Positions 1-8,049 of a stretch of 64,000 nt of DNA are shown piece after piece (position 1 is the stretch's first letter; each line of letters begins with the position of its first letter). The DNA lies in contig DATCMH010000016.1 of assembly GCA_036563505.1 (NCBI GenBank), positions 262,828 through 326,827 of the forward strand, written 5' to 3'. The stretch comes from DATCMH01 sp036563505. Its GTDB lineage: Bacteria > Pseudomonadota > Alphaproteobacteria > Rhizobiales > Beijerinckiaceae. The notes under the pieces are model-generated. The model was not told where the DNA came from. It made no database searches and worked only from the letters and a program-made list of their open reading frames with translations. Position numbers and translations under genes: made by a program.

Positions 1-2
1 TC

Positions 3-1514
3 CTGTGCTGGAACCACGCCTTCATCCGCCTCTACGACCTGCCGCCCCAGCTCATCCGGGTCGGTGCGATGCTGGAGGACATCGTGCGCTACAACGCCTC
101 GAGCGGCGCCTACGGCGAGGGCTCGGCCGAGATGCTGATCGCGGCCCGCCTGCGCAGCTTCACCCAGGACATGGCGCCCGTGCGGGTGCGCCTGCAGCCC
201 TCAGGAAAAGTGATCGAGCTGCGCTCGAACCCCCTGCCCGACGGCGGCATCGTGACGACCTACACCGACGTCACCGACACCGTGGCCGAAGAAGAGGCGC
301 GGGCGCGGGCGAACGAAACCCTGGAGCAGCGGGTCCGCGAGCGCACGGAGGAGCTCACCCGCCTCAACGCGGCCCTCACCCAGGCCAAGGCGCAGGCCGA
401 CGAGGCCAACGCCTCCAAGACCCGCTTCCTCGCCGCCGCGAGCCACGACATCCTTCAGCCCCTCAACGCCGCGAGGCTCTACGCCACGGCGCTGGTCGAG
501 CGCGACCGGGAGGGCGCGGACGCCGCGCTCGCCGAGAACATCGACGCGTCCCTCGACGCGGTGGAGGAGATCCTCACCACGCTCCTCGACATCTCCCGCC
601 TCGACGCCGGGGCCATGCGCCCGCAATGGTCGAGCGTGCGCCTCGACGAGATTCTGCGCCAGCTCCAGCGGGAGTTCGAGCCGGCAGCGCAGGCCAAAGG
701 CCTCAAGCTCACCGTCGTGCCCTGCGGGTTGAGCGTGCGCTCGGACCGGCGGCTGCTGCGGCGGTTGCTGCAGAACCTGATCTCGAACGCGGTGAAATAC
801 ACGCCCTCCGGCCGCGTCCTCGTCGGGGTCCGTCGTCGCGGCGGGCGGCTCAAGCTGGAGGTGTGGGACACGGGGCTCGGCATCCCGGCCTCGAAGCAGA
901 AGCTGGTCTTCCGCGAGTTCCAGCGCCTCGACCAGGGCGCCAAGGTCGCCCGGGGCTTGGGCCTCGGCCTCTCCATCGTCGAGCGCATCGCCCGCGTCCT
1001 CGAGACGCCCGTGTCGCTCGCCTCCGAGCCCGGGCGCGGCTCGGTGTTCCGGGTCGAGGTGCCGCTCGCCGCTGCGGCGCCGGCGCGGGCGGCCCCCGCC
1101 GAGCGCGCGACCCGTGCCAGCGCGCCGCTCTCAGGGCTGAAGGTGCTCGCCCTCGACAACGAGCCCGCGATCCTCGACGGCATGCGCACGCTGCTCGGCG
1201 GCTGGGGCTGCCAGGTGGTGACCGCGGCCTCGGCCGGTGAAGCGGCCGACGCCGTCGAGACCTGGATGATGCGCCCGGAAGTGGTGATCGCCGATTATCA
1301 CCTCGACGACGGCGACGGCCTGCGCGCCATCGACGCCATCCGCGCCGCGGCGGGCGCCAACGTCCCCGCCGTGCTCCTCACCGCCGACCGCTCGCCCGCG
1401 GTGCGGGAGGAGGCGGCGGCCCGGGGCGTCCACGTCCTCACCAAGCCCCTGAAACCCGCGGCGCTGCGGGCTCTGCTGGCGCAATGGCGCGCGATGCGGA
1501 TCGCGGCGGAGTGA
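3..1514 (+). CDS. Hybrid histidine kinase / response regulator, 5' end outside the window
   Basis: The frame is open from the first bases, so the N-terminus is missing and about 503 residues are visible. The visible start resembles a PAS-7 domain. A coiled coil (about residues 95-135) leads into a HisKA domain with the H-box ASHDILQPLNAARLY. The HDxxQP form is typical of NahK/ErcS-like kinases. An HATPase_c domain follows (N box LLQNLISNAVKYTPSG, G boxes DTGLGIP and GLGLGLS). A C-terminal receiver spans about residues 380-500, with the acceptor Asp in IADYHLDDGDG and the conserved Lys in LTKPLK. It is a sensor kinase with its own receiver, probably passing phosphate to an HPt protein. The signal is not visible because the sensory part lies upstream. 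An NlpC/P60 gene follows on the opposite strand. Confidence 0.9.
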   Translation: MCWNHAFIRLYDLPPQLIRVGAMLEDIVRYNASSGAYGEGSAEMLIAARLRSFTQDMAPVRVRLQPSGKVIELRSNPLPDGGIVTTYTDVTDTVAEEEARARANETLEQRVRERTEELTRLNAALTQAKAQADEANASKTRFLAAASHDILQPLNAARLYATALVERDREGADAALAENIDASLDAVEEILTTLLDISRLDAGAMRPQWSSVRLDEILRQLQREFEPAAQAKGLKLTVVPCGLSVRSDRRLLRRLLQNLISNAVKYTPSGRVLVGVRRRGGRLKLEVWDTGLGIPASKQKLVFREFQRLDQGAKVARGLGLGLSIVERIARVLETPVSLASEPGRGSVFRVEVPLAAAAPARAAPAERATRASAPLSGLKVLALDNEPAILDGMRTLLGGWGCQVVTAASAGEAADAVETWMMRPEVVIADYHLDDGDGLRAIDAIRAAAGANVPAVLLTADRSPAVREEAAARGVHVLTKPLKPAALRALLAQWRAMRIAAE

Positions 1515-1590
1515 TGCTTCAGTCAAGCATGCGGGGGTTGGGTTCGTAGCTCTGGCCGAAGCGATCATGGCGCAGAACACGTCGGTTCGC

Positions 1591-1710
1591 CGTCATTCCG
1601 GGGCGCCGCAGGCGAGCCCGGAATCGATGACTAGGCCGAATGCTGTTCGCAGTCGCTCACCCGGTCGCGGCTTCCGGGCTCTCGGCTTACGCCGAGCCCC
1701 GGAATGACAA
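1591..1710. repeat. Palindromic intergenic repeat, family E (GTCATTCCGGGGC type)
   Basis: The two ends are inverted (CGTCATTCCGGGGC left, GCCCCGGAATGAC right), with internal inverted arms around a CGCTCACCCGGTCG core. Related copies lie at 29167-29285 and 59482-59597. All three sit between genes. No coding potential is apparent. Confidence 0.8.
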
Positions 1711-1749
1711 GGGGAGTGGCGGGTTGGGTGGCCGTCATCGGAAGCCCGC

Positions 1750-2601
1750 TTACGCCAGCCGCCGCACGCTGGTGATCGGCCCGAACGTCTTGAGGCGGAT
1801 GCGCTCCTCGGCCTCGCGCAGGGGCTCGGCCGCCACCATCATGTGGTGGCCGTTGGCGTGCAGGAGCCGCGCCGCGTCGAGCATCACGCCGGTATGACCC
1901 TTCCAGTACACGAGGTCGCCGCGCATTAAACCCGACAGGTCCCCCGGCAGGTCGATGGGCGTGCCCAAAGCCGCCTCCTGCTGGTCGGAGTCCCGCGGCG
2001 CGGCGAGGCCGCAGGCGGCGAGCGCGAGCTGGATCAGGCCGGAGCAGTCGAGGCCGAGGCTCGTCTTGCCGCCCCAGAGATAGGGTGTGCCGATGAAGCG
2101 CTCCGCCACCGCGACGAAGTCAGGCTCGGCGGAGTCCAGCGGCGCGAGGTGGCCGGCGAAGACGAAGCCGCCCTGCGCGAGGCGGGCGTAATCCCCGTCG
2201 ATGTCGCTCACCGTCACCGCCGCGTTGAGGCTCAAATGCCCGGAGGGCGGCAGCTTCAGGTTGGGGCCGGGATAGAGGAAGGTGCGCAAGGCCGTAACGC
2301 GGTGGTCGGGCGCGACATCGGGGAGCCCGAGCCCCGCGCTCGGCAGGTAGCCGACATAGCCGTCGCCGGCCAGCTGCCCCCAGGCCCAGCCCTCCTCCTC
2401 GTCGTAGACCGTTACCGCCTCCCCCATCAGGGCCTCGGTGTCGAGCGGCGCATCGGGCGCCGGATGCCGCCGCAGGGGCACCGCCGGCGCCACGACCCGC
2501 CGGGGGTTGCCGGCGGCGTAGCGCCCGGCCGCAACGCTGCCCTCGAGCCGCGCATCGGCGAGGTCCGGCCGGGCCGGGGTGAGACGGGGGTCGAGGGTCA
2601 T
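1750..2601 (-). CDS. NlpC/P60 (C40) peptidoglycan hydrolase with SH3-like N-terminus
   Basis: This 283-residue protein has the layout of C40 peptidases of the dipeptidyl-peptidase VI type. Two SH3-like segments (about residues 40-95 and 100-155) precede the NlpC/P60 catalytic domain (about 160-280). The catalytic Cys is Cys186 in LDCSGLIQLALAACG. The catalytic His is probably His236 in KGHTGVM, with a later His-rich segment (HANGHH, 248-253) that could supply the third polar residue. The family cleaves gamma-D-Glu-diaminopimelate bonds in murein stem peptides. No clear signal peptide is seen, so it may act on recycled cytoplasmic muropeptides. The gene stands alone between repeat-filled gaps. 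Family assignment is firm; substrate is inferred. Confidence 0.9.
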   Translation of the reverse strand: MTLDPRLTPARPDLADARLEGSVAAGRYAAGNPRRVVAPAVPLRRHPAPDAPLDTEALMGEAVTVYDEEEGWAWGQLAGDGYVGYLPSAGLGLPDVAPDHRVTALRTFLYPGPNLKLPPSGHLSLNAAVTVSDIDGDYARLAQGGFVFAGHLAPLDSAEPDFVAVAERFIGTPYLWGGKTSLGLDCSGLIQLALAACGLAAPRDSDQQEAALGTPIDLPGDLSGLMRGDLVYWKGHTGVMLDAARLLHANGHHMMVAAEPLREAEERIRLKTFGPITSVRRLA

Positions 2602-2644
2602 GGGAGGCCGGAGGTGGTGGAGGGTGTCAGGTCGCGCTGAATGC

Positions 2645-3075
2645 GGAGCAGGTCAAGGGGGGATCAACCCTCTCCCCGAAAGGGAGAGGGGTTGGGCACC
2701 CGAGCACCGCAGGTGTGTTCGCTGATCTGACACCGTAGTGTGCGCTCCTCCTCTCCCAGCAGGGGGAGAGGGCTTGAGCGGAGCGACACGTTCCGTGCGA
2801 GCAAGCGCAACGAAGTGGAGCGGGGGTGAGGGGGTGCTCTCCGCCACCCGAGCTCATGCCCAGCGCCCCTCATCCGCCCCGCTGCGCGGGGCACCTTCTC
2901 CCGCAGAGGGGAGAAGGTGGGGCGCGCAACCCTCTCCCCTTCAGCGGGAGAGGGTGGCCGGCGAAGCCGGTCGGGAGAGGGGGCGTTCGGAACGAGCGCT
3001 CGGCGCCAGCCGAACAGGATCGATCCACCCCGTGCCCGCGGCTCGTTTCACGGCCATTCCCTCCGGAGCCGGAGA
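2645..3075. repeat. Mosaic of short palindromic repeats (families B and C), no gene
   Basis: This gene-free stretch contains several inverted motifs. One is CTCTCCCCGAAAGGGAGAG near 2670. A block resembling TCCTCTCCCAGCAGGGGGAG near 2750 is matched near 5743. A CACCTTCTCC...GGAGAAGGTG hairpin lies near 2900, with relatives near 5995, 42525 and 50390. ORFs here are low-complexity and run on several frames and both strands, as expected for palindromic DNA. Confidence 0.75.
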
Positions 3076-3081
3076 CGCCCC

Positions 3082-4458
3082 TCAACCCCCAAACCGCTCC
3101 TTCACCAGCGCATACACCAGCCGCGCCGCCTGCGGCTCCCCGCCCTCCGGACGGCCGGGCTTCGCTGACGGCGTCCAGCCGTAGATGTCGAAATGGGCAT
3201 AGCTCTTCGCGCGCTCCACGAAGCGGGCGAGGAAGAGGGCGGCGGTGACGGCGCCGGCGAAGGCGCCGCTCGAGACGTTGTTGGTGTCGGCGATCTTGGA
3301 GTCGAGGAGGCTGCGGTAGGGCGCCCAGAGGGGCAGGCGCCAGACGGGGTCGTTCACCGCGGCGCCGAGGCGGGCGAGGTCGGCGGCGAGCGCGTCGTCG
3401 TTGGTGAAGAGGGGCGGCAGGTCGGGGCCGAGCGCGACGCGGGCGGCGCCGGTGAGGGTCGCGAAATCGACGAGCAGATCGGGCGCCTCCTCGTCGGCGA
3501 GAGAGAGCGCGTCGGCGAGGATGAGGCGGCCTTCCGCGTCCGTGTTGCCGATCTCGACGGTGAGGCCCTTGCGGCTTCTGAGGATATCGCCCGGGCGAAA
3601 AGCGCTGCCGCTCACCGCGTTCTCCACCGCCGGCACCAGGAGGTGCAGGCGCACGGGAAGCCCCGCCCCCATGATCATGGCGGCCGCGGCAATCGCCGCG
3701 GCGGCACCGCCCATGTCCTTCTTCATGAGCAGCATGGCGCTCGACGGCTTGATGTCGAGGCCGCCGGTGTCGAAGGAGACGCCCTTGCCGACCAAGGTCA
3801 CCCTGGGCGCGTTCGTGTCGCCCCAGACGAGGTCGAGGAGGCGCGGCGGCACGGCGGAGGCCCGGCCCACCGCGTGGATCATCGGGAAATCGCGGGCAAG
3901 CTCCTCGCCGGTCGTGACGGTGAGGGCGGCGCCGTGCCGCTCGGCCAGCGCCCGGACGGCCGCTTCCATCCCGTCGGGCAGGAGGTCGTTCGCCGGCGTG
4001 TTGATAAGGTCGCGTCCGAGCGCGACGGCCGCCGCGATGCGCTCCACCTCCGCCGCGTCGACGCCGTCTGGCACGACGAGGCGGGCCGCGCCCTCCTCAG
4101 CTGCCTTGCGGTAGCGGTCGAAGCGGTAGGCGCCGAGGCACCAGGCGAGCGCGGCGAGGTCCGGGTTCGCCGGGGCCGCGGCGAAGGCGTAGAGTCCCGG
4201 CGGCAGGAGGCCCGGCAGCTTGCCGGGCAGGAAGGGATCGGGCGTGCTGCCGAGGCCGAACAGCACGCCGGCGAGGCTCCCATCCTCCCCCGGCAGAAGG
4301 AGGTGGCGTCCGGCCTTAGGCACGAAGCCGGCGGCCTTGGCGAAACCTGCGCTTCGCGGCGGCAGCGTCGCGGCGAGGCCCGGCCAGGCCTCCTCCGCGA
4401 CGAGGTGGATCGGGCAGGCCGAACCGGCGAGGCCGGCGACGAGGAGAGATTCGGTCAT
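3082..4458 (-). CDS. Leucyl aminopeptidase family protein (M17)
   Basis: The protein has 458 residues, typical for M17. It carries the family signature NTDAEGR (residues 305-311). The upstream metal-site motif GKGVSFDTGG (about 224-233) supplies a conserved Lys and Asp, and KKDMGGAA lies near 246-253. The N-terminal third (1-150) is the divergent non-catalytic domain. M17 enzymes are cytoplasmic dinuclear-metal hexamers that release N-terminal residues from peptides. Leucine specificity is not proven by sequence, so pepA or pepB is not assigned. A 74-residue membrane protein lies 61 bases upstream on the same strand. Confidence 0.92.
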   Translation of the reverse strand: MTESLLVAGLAGSACPIHLVAEEAWPGLAATLPPRSAGFAKAAGFVPKAGRHLLLPGEDGSLAGVLFGLGSTPDPFLPGKLPGLLPPGLYAFAAAPANPDLAALAWCLGAYRFDRYRKAAEEGAARLVVPDGVDAAEVERIAAAVALGRDLINTPANDLLPDGMEAAVRALAERHGAALTVTTGEELARDFPMIHAVGRASAVPPRLLDLVWGDTNAPRVTLVGKGVSFDTGGLDIKPSSAMLLMKKDMGGAAAAIAAAAMIMGAGLPVRLHLLVPAVENAVSGSAFRPGDILRSRKGLTVEIGNTDAEGRLILADALSLADEEAPDLLVDFATLTGAARVALGPDLPPLFTNDDALAADLARLGAAVNDPVWRLPLWAPYRSLLDSKIADTNNVSSGAFAGAVTAALFLARFVERAKSYAHFDIYGWTPSAKPGRPEGGEPQAARLVYALVKERFGG

Positions 4459-4519
4459 GGAGAAGGCCGCGATTGGGAGAGGGCCGCGAAGGAGGGTCGG
4501 CCCTCCATAGACCGAGTTC

Positions 4520-4744
4520 TCACGGGCGGGAACGGGCTTCGAGGTCCGGCGGCGGGCCGGCGTCGCCCAGCGGTGTCGTGGTGAGCGCGCGCAACGCCAT
4601 GTTGGCGAGGCTCAAGGCGAGCACGACGTAGCCGGCCGGGCGGGAGCCCAAGGCGTCGACCCAGTCGAAGCTTTGCGCCACCCCGACGAGGGCCGCGGCG
4701 GCGTTGAGGAGGAGGGTGCGATAGCCTTTGAGCGGGGTGGTCAT
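4520..4744 (-). CDS. Small membrane protein next to a phage-type hydrolase (possibly holin-like)
   Basis: The chosen start is the ATG at 4744, giving 74 residues. A longer reading to 4987 would overlap the neighbouring hydrolase gene. The sequence has two hydrophobic segments: residues 10-25 (LLLNAAAALVGVAQ) and 37-55 (AGYVVLALSLANMALRAL). They are separated by a short hydrophilic loop, and the C-terminus is polar and Pro-rich. It lies 53 bases downstream of the TIGR02594-type hydrolase on the same strand. Size, membrane segments and neighbour recall holins, but sequence alone does not prove that function. Confidence 0.65.
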   Translation of the reverse strand: MTTPLKGYRTLLLNAAAALVGVAQSFDWVDALGSRPAGYVVLALSLANMALRALTTTPLGDAGPPPDLEARSRP

Positions 4745-4797
4745 GGAAGGTCTCCTCGGGAACAGCGCCGGAGGGCCGCCGGCGCGCGGCGTCACGG

Positions 4798-5403
4798 TCA
4801 GCGTTCGTTGCGGGACAGGGCGCCGGCGGCGCTCAAGCGCACCCGGCGGCGATTGAGGGGCATGGTGCCGCGCCAGCGCGGATGGCGGGCCGCGACGAGC
4901 CGGGCCTTGGCGAGGCGGGCGATCGACACCCGGTCGCCCTGGTTGCCGCCGAGCACGTGGTAGGCCGCGGCATCCTCGCCGACGCACAAGCCGACATGCC
5001 CGCCCCCGGGGCGGCGAAAAACGAGCACGCCGCCGAGCATCGGCGCCGCGGCGCCCTCCTCCCAGGCGGCCCAGCTCAGGGCCCAGAGCGGTTCGTTCGG
5101 CACCGGCTTACCGGTCCGATGCGCTAGGAGAGCCATGAACAGCCCGCACCAGGGGGTCGCGTCGGCGCGATAGACGTTCGCGAGGCCGGTCTCCGCGGCC
5201 CAGGCGAGGATCGCCGGGTTGCTCGCAGGGCCCGCCCGCTCGGCGGTGCCGTGGTGGCGCAGGGCCTCGACGAGCATCATCGGCCCAGGCTCAGCGCTGA
5301 GCCAGGCATAAGGTTCGGGCAGCATGGGATTATCCGGGAGAGAGGGCGCAGGGGCGCCGACATGAAAACGCCCCGCACGGCAGGGCCGTCGAGGCGCAGT
5401 CAT
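4798..5403 (-). CDS. TIGR02594-family cysteine peptidase/amidase (CHAP-like, phage endolysin type)
   Basis: The protein has up to 201 residues. The catalytic Cys lies in DATPWCGLFMALLAHRTG, the His in GGGHVGLCVGE and a polar residue in LGGNQGDRVSIA. These match the Cys-His-Asn arrangement of TIGR02594/CHAP cell-wall hydrolases, common in phages and in phage-derived islands. Two starts are possible. The ATG at 5403 has an AGGA about 10 bases upstream; the ATG at 5325 begins just before the conserved domain (PYAWLSAEPGP). The first 26 residues of the longer form look unstructured. It probably acts on peptidoglycan, together with the small membrane protein downstream. Confidence 0.8.
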   Translation of the reverse strand: MTAPRRPCRAGRFHVGAPAPSLPDNPMLPEPYAWLSAEPGPMMLVEALRHHGTAERAGPASNPAILAWAAETGLANVYRADATPWCGLFMALLAHRTGKPVPNEPLWALSWAAWEEGAAAPMLGGVLVFRRPGGGHVGLCVGEDAAAYHVLGGNQGDRVSIARLAKARLVAARHPRWRGTMPLNRRRVRLSAAGALSRNER

Positions 5404-5463
5404 CAGATTAATTTCCTATACAGGACCGGAGCGGTGCGGTCAAGGCTCTTGGGTTAGACCGGC

Positions 5464-6048
5464 TCACATGTCGGCTGTCATGGCCGGGCTTGACCCGGCC
5501 ATCTCGGTTCGGAGGCGGGCGGGGTTTCGGGCCGAGGTTCGCGGGTCGAGCCTGCGAACGACATGGGGGTGTGTTGAGCCGTTCGGGCTTATGCCCTGCT
5601 CCCCCTCACCCCCGCTCGCGTTGCTCGCTCGCTTCGCCTGCCGGTGCGCAGGCGAAGCCCTCTCCCCGGAAGGGAGAGGAGTTGAGCATCCGAGTTTCGG
5701 TTCTGTTTGAGATGACGTGAAACGGTGGTGCTCGCTCCTCCTCTCCCAGCAGGGGAGAGGGTCGCGTCGGCGGACCGGCCGACGCGACGAGCGCAGCAAA
5801 GCGGAGCGGGGGTGAGGGGGTGCTCGCCGCTCCACCCCTGTCATGGCCGGGCTTGACCGGGCCATCTCGGTTCGAGGTCTCGGGTCTTCGCGCCGAGGTT
5901 CGCGGGTCAAGCCCGCGAACGACACAGGGGTGGTTCTATGGCGCTTGGGGCTACGCCCAACACCCCTCATCCGCCCTCGCTGGCGCAAGGGCACCTTCTC
6001 CCACGAGGGGAGAAGGTCGGGCCGCCGCGCAAGCCTCTCCCTTCCCCG
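5464..6048. repeat. Cluster of palindromic repeats (families F, B, F, C), no gene
   Basis: The stretch holds two copies of a GTCATGGCCGGGCTTGAC element (about 5478-5566 and 5838-5930). Between them lies a family B block with opposed CCTCTCCC/GGGAGAGG arms (about 5600-5820). A family C hairpin with CACCTTCTCC and GGAGAAGGT arms lies at about 5955-6020. Another family F copy is near 32185-32275. ORFs in all frames are palindromic low-complexity translations, so I call no gene here. Confidence 0.75.
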
Positions 6049-6050
6049 GC

Positions 6051-6065
6051 TTAACCAAGCATTAG
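6051..6065. promoter_or_regulatory. CtrA-like site (TTAA-N7-TTAG)
   Basis: TTAA at 6051-6054, seven bases, then TTAG at 6062-6065, followed by GGTTAAC. CtrA of alphaproteobacteria binds TTAA-N7-TTAA, so this is a one-mismatch match. It lies about 67 bases before a TadD-like lipoprotein gene. Binding is an inference. Confidence 0.35.
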
Positions 6066-6131
6066 GGTTAACAACCTACCAACGAAGGGAGGCTTCGCCC
6101 CGCCATAGGTTCCGTTCGGACCGGAGTTCGC

Positions 6132-6986
6132 ATGACCCCTCGCATCGCTTCGCCGCGCCGCCCGCGCCGGCTCGGCCCGTTCCTGGCGGTCGGGCTCTTG
6201 GCCCTGAGCCTCGGCGGCTGCCTGTCCCGCAGCCCGGAAGCGACGGGGTCTCTCGGCGCGGCCTCGAGCCCCGATGATTGGCGGCGCCAGAGCGAGGTCT
6301 GGGGCAAGCGCAACCAGGCCAATCCCGGCGACGTCAACGCCGCGCTCAACTACGCGAAAGCCCTGCGGGCGCTCGGCCAGACGGCGCAGGCCGTGGCCGT
6401 GCTGCAGCAGGCGGCGATCCGCACCCCGAACCAGCCGGCCCTGCTCGCGGCCTACGGCCGGGCGCTGGCGGAAGCCGGGCGGCTCCAGGAGGCGGCGGAA
6501 GTGCTCGGGCGCGCCCACAGCCCGGAGCATCCCGACCCGCGCATCCTCTCCGCGCAGGGCACCGTGGCCGACCAGATGGGCGATCACGCCCTGGCGCAGA
6601 AATATTATCAGTCGGCGCTCAAGATCGCGCCCGGCGACCCGACGATCCTGTCCAATCTCGGCCTGTCCTACGCCCTCTCGAAGCGCCTGCCCGAGGCGGA
6701 GCGCTCACTTCGCGAGGCGACGGGCAAGCGGGAGGCCGATGCCCGGGTGCGCCAGAACCTCGCCCTGGTGCTGGGCCTCCAAGGGAAGTTCGCGGAGGCT
6801 GAGACCACCATGCGCCAGGACCTCTCCCCCACCGAGGTCGCCACCAACATGAGCGCGCTGCGCTCCATGGTGAGCCAGCCCAACGCCTGGTCGGCGATCC
6901 GCCGCGCCGGCGGCGAGGCTCCGGCCTCCCCGAAGGCGAAGGCCGATCCGGCGCCCGGCGCCGCGGCCGCGTCGCCCCAGGGCTGA
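6132..6986 (+). CDS. TPR lipoprotein, TadD-like
   Basis: This 284-residue protein opens with a basic segment, a hydrophobic stretch and the lipobox LSLGGC (Cys about residue 33), so it is probably a lipoprotein. Tetratricopeptide repeats run from about residue 60 to 235, for example NYAKALRALGQTAQAVAVL and LSNLGLSYALSKRLPEAE. The C-terminus is Ala/Pro-rich. The organisation resembles TadD, the outer-membrane pilotin-like lipoprotein of tad/flp pilus systems, and alphaproteobacteria often carry stand-alone paralogs. No other tad genes are visible, so a role in pilus assembly is only possible. A CtrA-like site lies upstream. Confidence 0.85.
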   Translation: MTPRIASPRRPRRLGPFLAVGLLALSLGGCLSRSPEATGSLGAASSPDDWRRQSEVWGKRNQANPGDVNAALNYAKALRALGQTAQAVAVLQQAAIRTPNQPALLAAYGRALAEAGRLQEAAEVLGRAHSPEHPDPRILSAQGTVADQMGDHALAQKYYQSALKIAPGDPTILSNLGLSYALSKRLPEAERSLREATGKREADARVRQNLALVLGLQGKFAEAETTMRQDLSPTEVATNMSALRSMVSQPNAWSAIRRAGGEAPASPKAKADPAPGAAAASPQG

Positions 6987-6999
6987 GTCCGCCCCGCCC

Positions 7000-8049
7000 T
7001 CAATAGCCGGGAACGAGGCGCTGCTCGAGGATGGGCGCGTCCATCCGGAAACGCAGGCCCTCGGGCGCGTACTCCACCAGGATCTCGGCGCTGCATTGCT
7101 GCGTCAGCACGCGCTGAAGCAGGGTCGAGCCGAAGCCCCGCCGGCGCGGCGGCTCGACGAGCGGTCCGTCCCGCTCGGTCCAGGTGAGGTCGAGGCGCCG
7201 CCCGCTCTCCCCCTGGCGCACGTCCCAGGCGACGTGGATGCGCCCCTGCGGCACGGAGAGGGCCCCGTGCTTGGCGGCGTTCGTCGTGAGCTCATGGAAG
7301 GCCATGCCCGCCGGAACGGCGAGGTCGGCCGAGAGCTCGACCGGCGGCCCGTCGAGCACGACGCGCCGGGACGTGCCGTTGTCGTAGGGACCGAGCTCGT
7401 TCTTCAGCATCTGGCCGAGTTGCGCCGTCTGCCAGTAATCCTCGGTCAGGAGGTTGTGAGTGTTGGCGAGCGAGACGATCCGGTCGGAGAAGGAGTGGTA
7501 GAACTCGTCCATCGACTGGGTCGAGCGCGCCGAGGCCCCGAGCAGGCCCTGAACCGTGGCCAGCGTGTTCTTCACCCGGTGATGCAGTTCCCGGATCAGC
7601 AGTGACTGGCGCTCGTGGGTGCGCTGCCGCTCGGCCAAGTGCGCCTCCACCTCGCGCTGCCGCCGCCGCGCCCGCAGGCCCGAGCGCACCGCGTTGGCCA
7701 GCACGTCCGGATGGAACGGACGCTCCAGCACGGTGACGTTGCCGAGCATCTCGGGCAGCCGCGGGTCGGGCGAGATGCCGCGCACCGTGAGCAGCACGAA
7801 GGGGAAGTCCGACCAGGGGGGCTGAAGGTCGACCCAGCCCGCGAGGTCGTGCCGATCGGCGGTGAGCAGAGCCTCCTCCGTCACGACCGCGCAGCCCGCG
7901 CGATCGAGATCGGTCACGAGCTTGGGCAGGTCAGCGCAGATTTCCGTCGCGATCCTCGCTTCGCTCAGGATCGCGGACGCCACGGCGGCATCCCGCCCGA
8001 CGGGCGCGAAGATCAGAACGCAATCGTCAGGATTTATCGGCGGCGGCAC
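7000..8049 (-). CDS. HWE-family histidine kinase with N-terminal degenerate receiver
   Basis: The 349-residue protein starts with GTG at 8049 and overlaps the end of the KaiC-like gene by 23 bases, indicating translational coupling. Residues 8-125 have a receiver-like fold pattern. However, the expected acceptor-Asp position reads AGCAVVTEEALL, with no Asp, and the usual Lys is replaced by Arg (VLERPFHP). It is therefore probably a pseudo-receiver. The kinase part has the HWE H-box RELHHRVKNTLATVQG (phospho-His about 157), the conserved Asn in FHELTTNAAKHGALS and the WxE motif LTWTERDGP. HWE kinases are common in Hyphomicrobiales and often feed stress or light responses. No membrane segment is present. 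Confidence 0.88.
   Translation of the reverse strand: MPPPINPDDCVLIFAPVGRDAAVASAILSEARIATEICADLPKLVTDLDRAGCAVVTEEALLTADRHDLAGWVDLQPPWSDFPFVLLTVRGISPDPRLPEMLGNVTVLERPFHPDVLANAVRSGLRARRRQREVEAHLAERQRTHERQSLLIRELHHRVKNTLATVQGLLGASARSTQSMDEFYHSFSDRIVSLANTHNLLTEDYWQTAQLGQMLKNELGPYDNGTSRRVVLDGPPVELSADLAVPAGMAFHELTTNAAKHGALSVPQGRIHVAWDVRQGESGRRLDLTWTERDGPLVEPPRRRGFGSTLLQRVLTQQCSAEILVEYAPEGLRFRMDAPILEQRLVPGY

Noticed and set aside
2645..3075. Short proteins in repeat-filled gaps
   Set aside because: Frames occur on both strands, are Arg/Pro/Ser-rich and mirror the palindromes, with no homology-like motifs.
5404..5463. Strong promoter for the TIGR02594-type hydrolase gene
   Set aside because: A TATA-like stretch exists on the minus strand, but no clear -35 is present and spacing is uncertain.
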